Source of the DNA: Pratylenchus scribneri
Lineage: Eukaryota; Nematoda; Chromadorea; Rhabditida; Pratylenchidae
Assembly: GCA_030063045.1 (NCBI GenBank)
Contig: JAQSEB010000040.1
Location: 372,001-436,000 of the forward strand
Length of the DNA: 64,000 nucleotides
Direction: 5' to 3'
The notes under the pieces are model-generated. The model searched no databases and had not been told where the DNA came from. It saw only the letters and a program-made list of their open reading frames with translations. Position 1 is the stretch's first letter. Each line of letters begins with the position of its first letter. Positions 12,901-26,257 of the stretch are shown in pieces. The position numbers were made by a program, and so were the translations under genes.

Positions 12901-13275
12901 TGATACTATTTAATTTAACCAGACGAATATATATATATAATATTTTCGGCTCGGTAATATATAAAAAAGGAATAATTTTTAATTATGCACATGAGGAATT
13001 TTATTAATTTTTTTACTTCATTATATAATTATTAAATAATGCGGATTTAAATGAGCATTTATAAAACTGGTTTAATTAGTAACAATCATTGTATTAAAAA
13101 AACAATTTATTATACTCAAATGGGTCTACATAGGTGTAAAGTTAAATAAAAAATTCGTAATTATTGAATATTAATTCACTTTCCCTTTAAGGCAGCAGGA
13201 TTGAAGGGACAGAACATTGACATGGAAGAAGGCTACCCAAAAATTGTTCATGAATATGATGAAGAGGATGATTAA
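6970..13275 (+). CDS. Secreted multi-domain galectin-like protein (about 21 exons, ~1,070 aa)
   Basis: Exons: 6970-7040, 7082-7225, 7268-7364, 7481-7596, 7653-7918, 7985-8007, 8747-8969, 9014-9075, 9322-9537, 9593-9643, 9691-9933, 10238-10402, 10462-~10639, 10685-11000, 11041-11188, 11269-11348, 11392-11568, 12121-12397, 12448-12521, 12615-12800, 13192-13275. The N-terminus (MIGNKFNVILLFFILAIFNL) is a clear signal peptide. About five galectin-like jelly-roll units follow. Examples of their N-halves are PLKIGDIIHITGRMI.DFNG, LPENAKKFDINLV and YEPLIMQLNRPLRIND; of their C-halves, HLNIYANQFEYQITLNNELI and FEIIVHEEFYLIKTDGKTRF. Canonical galectin HxNPR and WxxEER signatures are not visible, so sugar binding is doubtful. 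The C-terminus is acidic (HEYDEEDD). Two weak points: an in-frame TAA at 7942-7944, avoided if 7919-7984 is an intron, and a one-base phase clash between exons 13 and 14. Confidence 0.72.
8050..8640. repeat. Degenerate minisatellite inside a galectin-gene intron
   Basis: The 739-nt intron 8008-8746 consists largely of irregular repeats of a ~20-30 bp unit built on 'aaaacacattttatta' followed by 'ggcaa' or 'gaaatcagaatta'. At least 20 copies of 'acacatt' are present. The left half favours the 'attaggcaaa' form, and the right half favours the 'agaaatcagaat' form. It explains why this intron is so much longer than its neighbours. There is no coding potential. Confidence 0.8.
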
Positions 13276-13514
13276 TTGCCATATCTACATCTACTAATAT
13301 AAAGCCTTTATACAATGTTTTTTTGTCAGATTAATAACAATTATACTATTTTATTGCTATAATTTTGCCAATTAAAACTGAAATCAATATATTATTTTAT
13401 TAAATTTTTCTCTCATTTTTCATTTCCAATTTCGGTGATTCGTCATTTCTCATTTCATTCAATTTATCAAATATATGATCAATAACAAACAATTTACCAG
13501 AATAATAAATTAAA

Positions 13515-16500
13515 TTGTCAAAAAATAAAATTAAAAATTCAAGTTCAAAATTTCAGGCCTTAAATTCGAATTTTGAAATTCTAATCAGTCAAAATAAATT
13601 TGTTTTATTTTTTATTACCTCCAGAAATATTCGATCATCAATTTCTGATATATTGATGGAGAAGAATTTATCAAAATCAATGAATTTATATTTCAAAAAA
13701 TAAAATTAAAAATTCAAGTTCAAAATTTCAGGCCTTAAATTCGAATTTTGAAATTCTAATCAGTCAAAATAAATTTGTTTTATTTTTTATTACCTCCAGA
13801 AATATTCGATCATCAATTTCTGATATATTGATGGAGAAGAATTTATCAAAATCAATGAATTAATATTTCAAAAAATAAAATAAAAATTTCAAGTTCAAAA
13901 TTTCAGGCCTTAAATTCGAATTTTGAAATTCTAATCAGTCAAAATAAATTTGTTTTATTTTTTATTACCTCCAGAAATATTCGATCATCAATTTCTGATA
14001 TATTGATGGAGAAGAATTTATCAAAATCAATGAATTTATATTTCAAAAAATAAAATAAAAATTTCAAGTTCAAAATTTCAGGCCTTAAATTCGAATTTTG
14101 AAATTCTAATCAGTCAAAATAAATTTGTTTTATTTTTTATTACCTCCAGAAATATTTGATCATCAATTTCTGATATATTGATGGAGAAGAATTGGTCAAA
14201 ATCAATGAATTTATATTTCAAAAAATAAAATAAAAATTTCAAGTTCAAAATTTAAGGCCTTAAATTCGAATTTTGAAATTCTAATCAGTCAAAATAAATT
14301 TGTTTTATTTTTTATTACCTCCAGAAATATTCGATCATCAATTTCTGATATATTGATGGAGAAGAATTTATCAAAATCAATGAATTTATATTTCAAAAAA
14401 TAAAATTAAAAATTCAAGTTCAAAATTTCAGGCCTTAAATTCGAATTTTGAAATTCTAATCAGTCAAAATAAATTTGTTTTATTTTTTATTGCCTCCAGA
14501 AATATTCGATCATCAATTTCTGATATATTGATGGAGAAGAATTTATCAAAATCAATGAATTTATATTTCAAAAAATAAAATTAAAAATTCAAGTTCAAAA
14601 TTTCAGGCCTTAAATTCGAATTTTGAAATTCTAATCAGTCAAAATAAATTTGTTTTATTTTTTATTACCTCCAGAAATATTCGATCATCAATTTCTGATA
14701 TATTGATGGAGAAGAATTTATCAAAATCAATGAATTTATATTTCAAAAAATAAAATTAAAAATTCAAGTTCAAAATTTCAGGCCTTAAATTCGAATTTTG
14801 AAATTCTAATCAGTCAAAATAAATTTGTTTTATTTTTTATTGCCTCCAGAAATATTCGATCATCAATTTCTGATATATTGATGGAGAAGAATTTATCAAA
14901 ATCAATGAATTTATATTTCAAAAAATAAAATAAAAATTTCAAGTTCAAAATTTCAGGCCTTAAATTCGAATTTTGAAATTCTAATCAGTCAAAATAAATT
15001 TGTTTTATTTTTTATTACCTCCAGAAATATTTGATCATCAATTTCTGATATATTGATGGAGAAGAATTTATCAAAATCAATGAATTTATATTTCAAAAAA
15101 TAAAATTAAAAATTCAAGTTCAAAATTTCAGGTCTTAAATTCGAATTTTGAAATTCTAATCAGTCAAAATAAATTTGTTTTATTTTTTATTGCCTCCAGA
15201 AATATTCGATCATCAATTTCTGATATATTGATGGAGAAGAATTTATCAAAATCAATGAATTTATATTTCAAAAAATAAAATAAAAATTTCAAGTTCAAAA
15301 TTTCAGGCCTTAAATTCGAATTTTGAAATTCTAATCAGTCAAAATAAATTTGTTTTATTTTTTATTGCCTCCAGAAATATTCGATCATCAATTTCTGATA
15401 TATTGATGGAGAAGAATTGGTCAAAATCAATGAATTTATATTTCAAAAAATAAAATAAAAATTTCAAGTTCAAAATTTAAGGCCTTAAATTCGAATTTTG
15501 AAATTCTAATCAGTCAAAATAAATTTGTTTTATTTTTTATTACCTCCAGAAATATTCGATCATCAATTTCTGATATATTGATGGAGAAGAATTTATCAAA
15601 ATCAATGAATTTATATTTCAAAAAATAAAATTAAAAATTCAAGTTCAAAATTTCAGGCCTTAAATTCGAATTTTGAAATTCTAATCAGTCAAAATAAATT
15701 TGTTTTATTTTTTATTGCCTCCAGAAATATTCGATCATCAATTTCTGATATATTGATGGAGAAGAATTGGTCAAAATCAATGAATTTATATTTCAAAAAA
15801 ATAAAATTAAAAATTCTAGTTCAAAATTTAAGGCCTTAAATTCGAATTTTGAAATTCATATCAGTCAAAATAAATTTGTTTTATTTTTTATTACCTCCAG
15901 AAATATTCGATCATCAATTTCTGATATATTGATGGAGAAGAATTTATCAAAATCAATGAATTTATATTTCAAAAAATAAAATAAAAATTTCAAGTTCAAA
16001 ATTTCAGGCCCTAAATTCGAATTTTGAAATTCTAATCAGTCAAAATAAATTTGTTTTATATTTTATTACCTCCAGAATTATTCGATCATCAATTTTAGAT
16101 AGATTGATGGAGAAGAATTGGTCAAAATCAATGAATTTATATTTCAAAAAATAAAATTAAAAATTCAAGTTCAAAATTTCAGGCCTTAAATTCGAATTTT
16201 GAAATTCTAATCAGTCAAAATAAATTTGTTTTATTTTTTATTGCTCCAGAAATATTCGATCATCAATTTCTGATATATTGATGGAGAAGAATTTATCAAA
16301 ATCAATGAATTTATATTTCAAAAAATAAAATAAAAATTTCAAGTTCAAAATTTCAGGCCTTAAATTCGAATTTTGAAATTCTAATCAGTCAAAATAAATT
16401 TGTTTTATTTTTTATTGCTCCAGAAATATTCGATCATCAATTTCTGATATATTGATGGAGAAGAATTTATCAAAATCAATGAATTTATATTTCAAAAAAT

Positions 16501-19500
16501 AAAATTAAAAATTCAAGTTCAAAATTTCAGGCCTTAAATTCGAATTTTGAAATTCTAATCAGTCAAAATAAATTTGTTTTATTTTTTATTGCCTCCAGAA
16601 ATATTCGATCATCAATTTCTGATATATTGATGGAGAAGAATTTATCAAAATCAATGAATTTATATTTCAAAAAATAAAATAAAAATTTCAAGTTCAAAAT
16701 TTCAGGCCTTAAATTCGAATTTTGAAATTCATATCAGTCAAAATAAATTTGTTTTATTTTTTATTGCTTCCAGAATTATTCGATCATCAATTTTAGATAG
16801 ATTGATGTAGAAGAATTTATCAAAATCAATGAATTTATATTTCAAAAAATAAAATTAAAAATTCAAGTTCAAAATTTCAGGCCTTAAATTCGAATTTTGA
16901 AATTCTAATCAGTCAAAATAAATTTGTTTTATTTTTTATTGCCTCCAGAATATTCGATCATCAATTTTAGATAGATTGATGGAGAAGAATTGGTCAAAAT
17001 CAATGAATTTATATTTCAAAAAATAAAATAAAAATTTCAAGTTCAAAATTTCAGGCCTTAAATTCGAATTTTGAAATTCTTATCAGTCAAAATAAATTTG
17101 TTTTATTTTTTATTGCTTCCAGAATTATTCGATCATCAATTTTAGATAGATTGATGTAGAAGAATTTATCAAAATCAATGAATTTATATTTCAAAAAATA
17201 AAATTAAAAATTCAAGTTCAAAATTTCAGGCCTTAAATTCGAATTTTGAAATTCTAATCAGTCAAAATAAATTTGTTTTATTTTTTATTGCTTCCAGAAT
17301 TATTCGATCATCAATTTTAGATAGATTGATGGAGAAGAATTGGTCAAAATCAATGAATTTATATTTCAAAAAATAAAATTAAAAATTCAAGTTCAAAATT
17401 TCAGGCCTTAAATTCGAATTTTGAAATTCTAATCAGTCAAAATAAATTTGTTTTATTTTTTATTGCCTCCAGAAATATTTGATCATCAATTTCTGATATA
17501 TTGATGGAGAAGAATTTATCAAAATCAATGAATTTATATTTCAAAAAATAAAATTAAAAATTCAAGTTCAAAATTTCAGGCCTTAAATTCGAATTTTGAA
17601 ATTCTAATCAGTCAAAATAAATTTGTTTTATTTTTTATTGCCTCCAGAAATATTCGATCATCAATTTCTGATATATTGATGGAGAAGAATTGGTCAAAAT
17701 CAATGAATTTATATTTCAAAAAAATAAAATTAAAAATTCTAGTTCAAAATTTAAGGCCTTAAATTCGAATTTTGAAATTCATATCAGTCAAAATAAATTT
17801 GTTTTATTTTTTATTACCTCCAGAAATATTCGATCATCAATTTCTGATATATTGATGGAGAAGAATTTATCAAAATCAATGAATTTATATTTCAAAAAAT
17901 AAAATAAAAATTTCAAGTTCAAAATTTCAGGCCCTAAATTCGAATTTTGAAATTCTAATCAATTACCTCCAGAATTATTCGATCATCAATTTTAGATAGA
18001 TTGATGGAGAAGAATTGGTCAAAATCAATGAATTTATATTTCAAAAAATAAAATTAAAAATTCAAGTTCAAAATTTCAGGCCTTAAATTCGAATTTTGAA
18101 ATTCTAATCAGTCAAAATAAATTTGTTTTATTTTTTATTGCCTCCAGAAATATTCGATCATCAATTTCTGATATATTGATGGAGAAGAATTTATCAAAAT
18201 CAATGAATTTATATTTCAAAAAATAAAATAAAAATTTCAAGTTCAAAATTTCAGGCCTTAAATTCGAATTTTGAAATTCTAATCAGTCAAAATAAATTTG
18301 TTTTATTTTTTATTGCCTCCAGAAATATTCGATCATCAATTTCTGATATATTGATGGAGAAGAATTTATCAAAATCAATGAATTTATATTTCAAAAAATA
18401 AAATTAAAAATTCAAGTTCAAAATTTCAGGCCTTAAATTCGAATTTTGAAATTCTAATCAGTCAAAATAAATTTGTTTTATTTTTTATTGCCTTCAGAAA
18501 TATTCGATCATCAATTTAGATAAATTTATGTAGAAGAATTGGTCAAAATAAATAAATTAGACTGTCAAAAAATAAAATAAAAATTTCATGTTCAAAATTT
18601 AAGGTCTTAAATTCGAATTTTGAAATTCTAATCAGTCAAAATAAATTTGTTTTATTTTTTATTACCTCCAGAAATATTCGATCATCAATTTCTGATATAT
18701 TGATGGAGAAGAATTAGTCAAAATCAATGAATTTATATTTCAAAAAATAAAATAAAAATTTCAAGTTCAAAATATAAGGCCTTAAATTCGAATTTTGAAA
18801 TTCTAATCAGTCAAAATAAATTTGTTTTATTTTTTATTGCTTCCAGAATTATTCGATCATCAATTATAGATAGATTGATGAAGAAGAATTGGTCAAAATC
18901 AATGAATTTATATTTCAAAAAATAAAATAAAAATTTCAAGTTCAAAATATAAGGCCTTAAATTCGAATTTTGAAATTCTAATCAGTCAAAATAAATTTGT
19001 TTTATTTTTTATTACCTCCAGAAATATTCGATCATCAATTTCTGATATATTGATGGAGAAGAATTTATCAAAATCAATGAATTTATATTTCAAAAAATAA
19101 AATAAAAATTTCAAGTTCAAAATTTCAGGCCTTAAATTCGAATTTTGAAATTCTAATCAGTCAAAATAAATTTGTTTTATTTTTTATTACCTCCAGAAAT
19201 ATTCGATCATCAATTTCTGATATATTGATGGAGAAGAATTTATCAAAATCAATGAATTTATATTTCAAAAAATAAAATTAAAAATTCAAGTTCAAAATTT
19301 CAGGCCTTAAATTCGAATTTTGAAATTCTAATCAGTCAAAATAAATTTGTTTTATTTTTTATTACCTCCAGTAATATTCGATCATCAATTTCTGATATAT
19401 TGATGGAGAAGAATTAGTCAAAATCAATGAATTTATATTTCAAAAAATAAAATAAAAATTTCAAGTTCAAAATATAAGGCCTTAAATTCGAATTTTGAAA

Positions 19501-22500
19501 TTCTAATCAGTCAAAATAAATTTGTTTTATTTTTTATTGCTTCCAGAATTATTCGATCATCAATTATAGATAGATTGATGGAGAAGAATTGGTCAAAATC
19601 AATGAATTTATATTTCAAAAAATAAAATAAAAATTTCAAGTTCAAAATTTAAGGCCTTAAATTCGAATTTTGAAATTCTAATCAGTCAAAATAAATTTGT
19701 TTTATTTTTTATTGCTTCCAGAATTATTCGATCATCAATTTTAGATAGATTGATGGAGAAGAATTGGTCAAAATCAATGAATTTATATTTCAAAAAATAA
19801 AATTAAAAATTCAAGTTCAAAATTTCAGGCCTTAAATTCGAATTTTGAAATTCTAATCAGTCAAAATAAATTTGTTTTATTTTTTATTGCCTCCAGAAAT
19901 ATTCGATCATCAATTTCTGATATATTGATGGAGAAGAATTTATCAAAATCAATGAATTTATATTTCAAAAAATAAAATTAAAAATTCAAGTTCAAAATAT
20001 AAGGCCTTAAATTCGAATTTTGAAATTCTAATCAGTCAAAATAAATTTGTTTTATTTTTTATTGCCTCCAGAAATATTCGATCATCAATTTCTGATATAT
20101 TGATGGAGAAGAATTTATCAAAATCAATGAATTTATATTTCAAAAAATAAAATAAAAATTTCAAGTTCAAAATTTCAGGCCTTAAATTCGAATTTTGAAA
20201 TTCTAATCAGTCAAAATAAATTTGTTTTATTTTTTATTGCCTCCAGAATATTCGATCATCAATTTTAGATAGATTGATGGAGAAGAATTGGTCAAAATCA
20301 ATGAATTTATATTTCAAAAAATAAAATTAAAAATTCAAGTTCAAAATTTCAGGCCTTAAATTCGAATTTTGAAATTCTAATCAGTCAAAATAAATTTGTT
20401 TTATTTTTTATTACCTCCAGAAATATTCGATCATCAATTTCTGATATATTGATGGAGAAGAATTTATCAAAATCAATGAATTTATATTTCAAAAAATAAA
20501 ATAAAAATTTCAAGTTCAAAATTTCAGGCCTTAAATTCGAATTTTGAAATTCTAATCAGTCAAAATAAATTTGTTTTATTTTTTATTACCTCCAGAAATA
20601 TTCGATCATCAATTTCTGATATATTGATGGAGAAGAATTTATCAAAATCAATGAATTTATATTTCAAAAAATAAAATAAAAATTTCAAGTTAAAATTTCA
20701 GGCCTTAAATTCGAATTTTGAAATTCTAATCAGTCAAAATAAATTTGTTTTATTTTTTATTGCCTTCAGAAATATTCGATCATCAATTTAGATAGATTGA
20801 TGTAGAAGAATTGGTCAAAATAAATAAATTAGACTGTCAAAAAATAAAATAAAAATTTCATGTTCAAAATTTAAGGTCTTAAATTCGAATTTTGAAATTC
20901 TAATCAGTCAAAATAAATTTGTTTTATTTTTTATTGCCTTCAGAAATATTTGATCATCAATTTTAGATAGATTGATGTAGAAGAATTGGTCAAAATAAAT
21001 AAATTAGACTGTCAAAAAATTAAATAAAAATTTCAAGTTCAAAATTTAAGGCCTTAAATTCGAATTTTGAAATTCTAATCAGTCAAAATAAATTTGTTTT
21101 ATTTTTTATTGCCTTCAGAAATATTCGATCATCAATTTAGATAAATTGATGTAGAAGAATTGGTCAAAATAAATAAATTAGACTGTCAAAAAATTAAATA
21201 AAAATTTCAAGTTCAAAATTTAAGGCCTTAAATTCGAATTTTGAAATTCTAATCAGTCAAAATAAATTTGTTTTATTTTTTATTGCCTTCAGAAATATTC
21301 GATCATCAATTTTAGAAAGATTGATGTAGAAGAATTGGTCAAAATAAATAAATTAGACTGTCAAAAAATTAAATAAAAATTTCATGTTCAAAATTTAAGG
21401 TCTTAAATTCGAATTTTGAAATTCTAATCAGTCAAAATAAATTTGTTTTATTTTTTATTGCCTTCAGAAATATTCGATCATCAATTTAGATAAATTGATG
21501 TAGAAGAATTGGTCAAAATAAATAAATTAGACTGTCAAAAAATTAAATAAAAATTTCATGTTCAAAATTTAAGGTCTTAAATTCGAATTTTGAAATTCTA
21601 ATCAGTCAAAATAAATTTGTTTTATTTTTTATTGCCTTCAGAAATATTCGATCATCAATTTAGATAAATTGATGTAGAAGAATTGGTCAAAATAAATAAA
21701 TTAGACTGTCAAAAAATTAAATAAAAATTTCAAGTTCAAAATTTAAGGCCTTAAATTCGAATTTTGAAATTCTAATCAGTCAAAATAAATTTGTTTTATT
21801 TTTTATTGCCTTCAGAAATATTCGATCATCAATTTAGATAAATTGATGTAGAAGAATTGGTCAAAATAAATAAATTAGACTGTCAAAAAATTAAATAAAA
21901 ATTTCATGTTCAAAATTTAACGTCTTAAATTCGAATTTTGAAATTCTAATCAGTCAAAATAAATTTGTTTTATTTTTTATTGCCTTCAGAAATATTCGAT
22001 CATCAATTTAGATAAATTGATGTAGAAGAATTGGTCAAAATAAATAAATTAGACTGTCAAAAAATTAAATAAAAATTTCAAGTTCAAAATTTAAGGCCTT
22101 AAATTCGAATTTTGAAATTCTAATCAGTCAAAATAAATTTGTTTTATTTTTTATTGCCTTCAGAAATATTCGATCATCAATTTAGATAAATTGATGTAGA
22201 AGAATTGGTCAAAATAAATAAATTAGACTGTCAAAAAATAAAATAAAAATTTCATGTTCAAAATTTAAGGCCTTAAATTCGAATTTTGAAATTCTAATCA
22301 GTCAAAATAAATTTGTTTTATTTTTTATTGCCTTCAGAAATATTCGATCATCAATTTAGATAAATTGATGTAGAAGAATTGGTCAAAATAAATAAATTAG
22401 ATTGTCAAAAAATTAAATAAAAATTTCATGTTCAAAATTTAACGTCTTAAATTCGAATTTTGAAATTCTAATCAGTCAAAATAAATTTGTTTTATTTTTT

Positions 22501-25500
22501 ATTGCCTTCAGAAATATTCGATCATCAATTTAGATAAATTGATGTAGAAGAATTGGTCAAAATAAATAAATTAGACTGTCAAAAAATTAAATAAAAATTT
22601 CAAGTTCAAAATTTAAGGCCTTAAATTCGAATTTTGAAATTCTAATCAGTCAAAATAAATTTGTTTTATTTTTTATTGCCTTCAGAAATATTCGATCATC
22701 AATTTAGATAAATTGATGGAGAAGAATTTATCAAAATCAATGAATTTATATTTCAAAAAATAAAATAAAAATTTCAAGTTCAAAATTTCAGGCCTTAAAT
22801 TCGAATTTTGAAATTCTAATCAGTCAAAATAAATTTGTTTTATTTTTTATTACCTCCAGAAATATTCGATCATCAATTTCTGATATATTGATGGAGAAGA
22901 ATTTATCAAAATCAATGAATTTATATTTCAAAAAATAAAATAAAAATTTCAAGTTAAAATTTCAGGCCTTAAATTCGAATTTTGAAATTCTAATCAGTCA
23001 AAATAAATTTGTTTTATTTTTTATTGCCTTCAGAAATATTCGATCATCAATTTAGATAGATTGATGTAGAAGAATTGGTCAAAATAAATAAATTAGACTG
23101 TCAAAAAATAAAATAAAAATTTCATGTTCAAAATTTAAGGTCTTAAATTCGAATTTTGAAATTCTAATCAGTCAAAATAAATTTGTTTTATTTTTTATTG
23201 CCTTCAGAAATATTTGATCATCAATTTTAGATAGATTGATGTAGAAGAATTGGTCAAAATAAATAAATTAGACTGTCAAAAAATTAAATAAAAATTTCAA
23301 GTTCAAAATTTAAGGCCTTAAATTCGAATTTTGAAATTCTAATCAGTCAAAATAAATTTGTTTTATTTTTTATTGCCTTCAGAAATATTCGATCATCAAT
23401 TTAGATAAATTGATGTAGAAGAATTGGTCAAAATAAATAAATTAGACTGTCAAAAAATTAAATAAAAATTTCAAGTTCAAAATTTAAGGCCTTAAATTCG
23501 AATTTTGAAATTCTAATCAGTCAAAATAAATTTGTTTTATTTTTTATTGCCTTCAGAAATATTCGATCATCAATTTTAGAAAGATTGATGTAGAAGAATT
23601 GGTCAAAATAAATAAATTAGACTGTCAAAAAATTAAATAAAAATTTCATGTTCAAAATTTAAGGTCTTAAATTCGAATTTTGAAATTCTAATCAGTCAAA
23701 ATAAATTTGTTTTATTTTTTATTGCCTTCAGAAATATTCGATCATCAATTTAGATAAATTGATGTAGAAGAATTGGTCAAAATAAATAAATTAGACTGTC
23801 AAAAAATTAAATAAAAATTTCATGTTCAAAATTTAAGGTCTTAAATTCGAATTTTGAAATTCTAATCAGTCAAAATAAATTTGTTTTATTTTTTATTGCC
23901 TCCAGAAATATTCGATCATCAATTTAGATAAATTGATGTAGAAGAATTGGTCAAAATAAATAAATTAGACTGTCAAAAAATAAAATAAAAATTTCATGTT
24001 CAAAATTTAAGGTCTTAAATTCGAATTTTGAAATTCTAATCAGTCAAAATAAATTTGTTTTATTTTTTATTGCCTTCAGAAATATTCGATCATCAATTTT
24101 AGATAGATTGATGTAGAAGAATTGGTCAAAATCAATGAATTTATATTTCAAAAAATTAAATAAAAATTTCAAGTTCAAAATTTAAGGCCTTAAATTCGAA
24201 TTTTGAAATTCTAATCAGTCAAAATAAATTTGTTTTATTTTTTATTGCCTTCAGAAATATTCGATCATCAATTTAGATAAATTGATGTAGAAGAATTGGT
24301 CAAAATAAATAAATTAGACTGTCAAAAAATTAAATAAAAATTTCATGTTCAAAATTTAACGTCTTAAATTCGAATTTTGAAATTCTAATCAGTCAAAATA
24401 AATTTGTTTTATTTTTTATTGCATTCAGAAATATTCGATCATCAATTTAGATAAATTGATGTAGAAGAATTGGTCAAAATAAATAAATTAGACTGTCAAA
24501 AAATTAAATAAAAATTTCAAGTTCAAAATTTAAGGCCTTAAATTCGAATTTTGAAATTCTAATCAGTCAAAATAAATTTGTTTTATTTTTTATTGCCTTC
24601 AGAAATATTCGATCATCAATTTAGATAAATTGATGTAGAAGAATTGGTCAAAATAAATAAATTAGATTGTCAAAAAATTAAATAAAAATTTCAAGTTCAA
24701 AATTTAAGGCCTTAAATTCGAATTTTGAAATTCTAATCAGTCAAAATAAATTTGTTTTATTTTTTATTGCCTTCAGAAATATTCGATCATCAATTTAGAT
24801 AAATTGATGTAGAAGAATTGGTCAAAATAAATAAATTAGACTGTCAAAAAATTAAATAAAAATTTCATGTTCAAAATTTAAGGTCTTAAATTCGAATTTT
24901 GAAATTCTAATCAGTCAAAATAAATTTGTTTTATTTTTTATTGCCTTCAGAAATATTCGATCATCAATTTTAGATAAATTGATGGACAAGAATTGGCCGG
25001 AATGAATAAATTAGATTTTCAAAAAATAAAATTAAAATTTCAAGTTCAAAATTTAAGGCCTTAAATTCGAATTTTGAAATTCTAATCAGTCAAAATAAAT
25101 TTTTTTATTTTTTATTGCATCCAGAAATATTCGATCATCAATTTTAGATATATTGATAGAGAAAAATTGGTTGAATGAATGAAATAAATTGGCTAAAAAT
25201 AAAATCAAAATTTCAAGTTCAAAATTTAAGGCTTAAAATTCGAATTTTGAAATTCAAATCAGTCAAAATAAATTTTTTTATTTTTTATTGCCTTCAGAAA
25301 TATTCGATCATCAATTTAGATAGATTGATGTAGAAGAATTGGTCAAAATAAATAAATTAGACTGTCAAAAAATAAAATAAAAATTTCATGTTCAAAATTT
25401 AAGGTCTTAAATTCGAATTTTGAAATTCTAATCAGTCAAAATAAATTTTTTTATTTTTTATTGCATCCAGAAATATTCGATCATCAATTTTAGATATATT

Positions 25501-25870
25501 GATAGAGAAAAATTGGTTGAATGAATGAAATAAATTGGCTAAAAATAAAATCAAAATTTCAAGTTCAAAATTTAAGGCTTAAAATTCGAATTTTGAAATT
25601 CAAATCAGTCAAAATAAATTTTTTTATTTTTTATTGCATCCAGAATATTCGATCATCAATTTTAGATAGATTGATGGAGAAGAATTGGTCAAAATCAATG
25701 AATTTATATTTCAAAAAATAAAATAAAAATTTCATGTTCAAAATTTAAGGCCTAAAATTCGAATTTTGAAATTCAAATCAGTCGAAATAAATTTATTTTA
25801 TTTTCTATTGCCTTAAGAAATATTCGATCATCAATTTTAGATAAATTGATGGACAAGAATTGGCCAGATT
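13515..25870. repeat. ~175-bp satellite array, about 70 tandem monomers (12.3 kb)
   Basis: The landmark 'aggcct' recurs at 13555, 13730, 13905 and onward to 25748, giving a period of 174-175 bp and about 70 monomers. Each monomer contains 'cttaaattcgaattttgaaa' and 'attcgatcatcaattt'. Type A has 'ctccagaaatattcg' and 'ggagaagaatttatcaaaat' and dominates 13.5-20.7 kb. Type B has 'gccttcag', 'gatgtagaagaattggtc' and 'taaattagactgtcaaaa', and dominates 20.8-25.0 kb, with one isolated B monomer near 18.5 kb and A monomers at 22.7-23.0 kb. Edge monomers after 25.0 kb are more diverged. One truncated monomer lies near 17,960. The array begins 240 bp after the galectin stop codon. Open frames of 60-70 codons inside it are chance products of the repeat. 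Confidence 0.97.
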
Positions 25871-25956
25871 GAATAAGTTAGGTTATTTGTCGGCATCAGA
25901 CTTGTCTTGGTAAACTTTTTGCCAACCCAAATTGCCCCCTTTTGTTATAACTTATA

Positions 25957-26257
25957 AATAACTCATCAAGAAATGAACATAAAATCATTTTTTTTTATCA
26001 AATTTAAGATCATGCTCTTGAATATCAAAAAATAATAATTTTATTTAAATTAATTCAAAAATGGCTTTGTTATACCCTAAAAACAACTCTAATTTCAATA
26101 ATCCCTAGTAAAATTATTAATAGTTTTAGACGGTTTTGTGGGCATAACACCTAAACTTCTTAACCAATTTTAAATAAAATTATTATAAATTGATAATCAA
26201 AAGTCTTCTCTTTAATTTGATAAAATTAAAATTGATTTCAATTCTTGATGAGTTATT
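25957..26257. mobile_element. 301-bp fold-back element (nearly complete palindrome)
   Basis: The ends are a perfect 16-bp inverted repeat: AATAACTCATCAAGAA at 25957-25972 and its complement at 26242-26257. The match continues inward in imperfect form. Examples are TTTATCAAATTTAAG against the complement of CTTTAATTTGATAAA, AATAATTTTATTTAAA on both arms, and GTTATACCC against the complement of GGGCATAAC, up to a centre near 26,107. Arms are therefore about 145 bp each. It encodes no protein, and no convincing target duplication was seen. Confidence 0.7.

Noticed and set aside
13515..25721. Open reading frames of 62-70 codons at 13515, 15767, 17690 and 25521
   Set aside because: They are readings of the ~175-bp satellite; the unit is not a multiple of three, the peptides are low-complexity and recur with the repeat.
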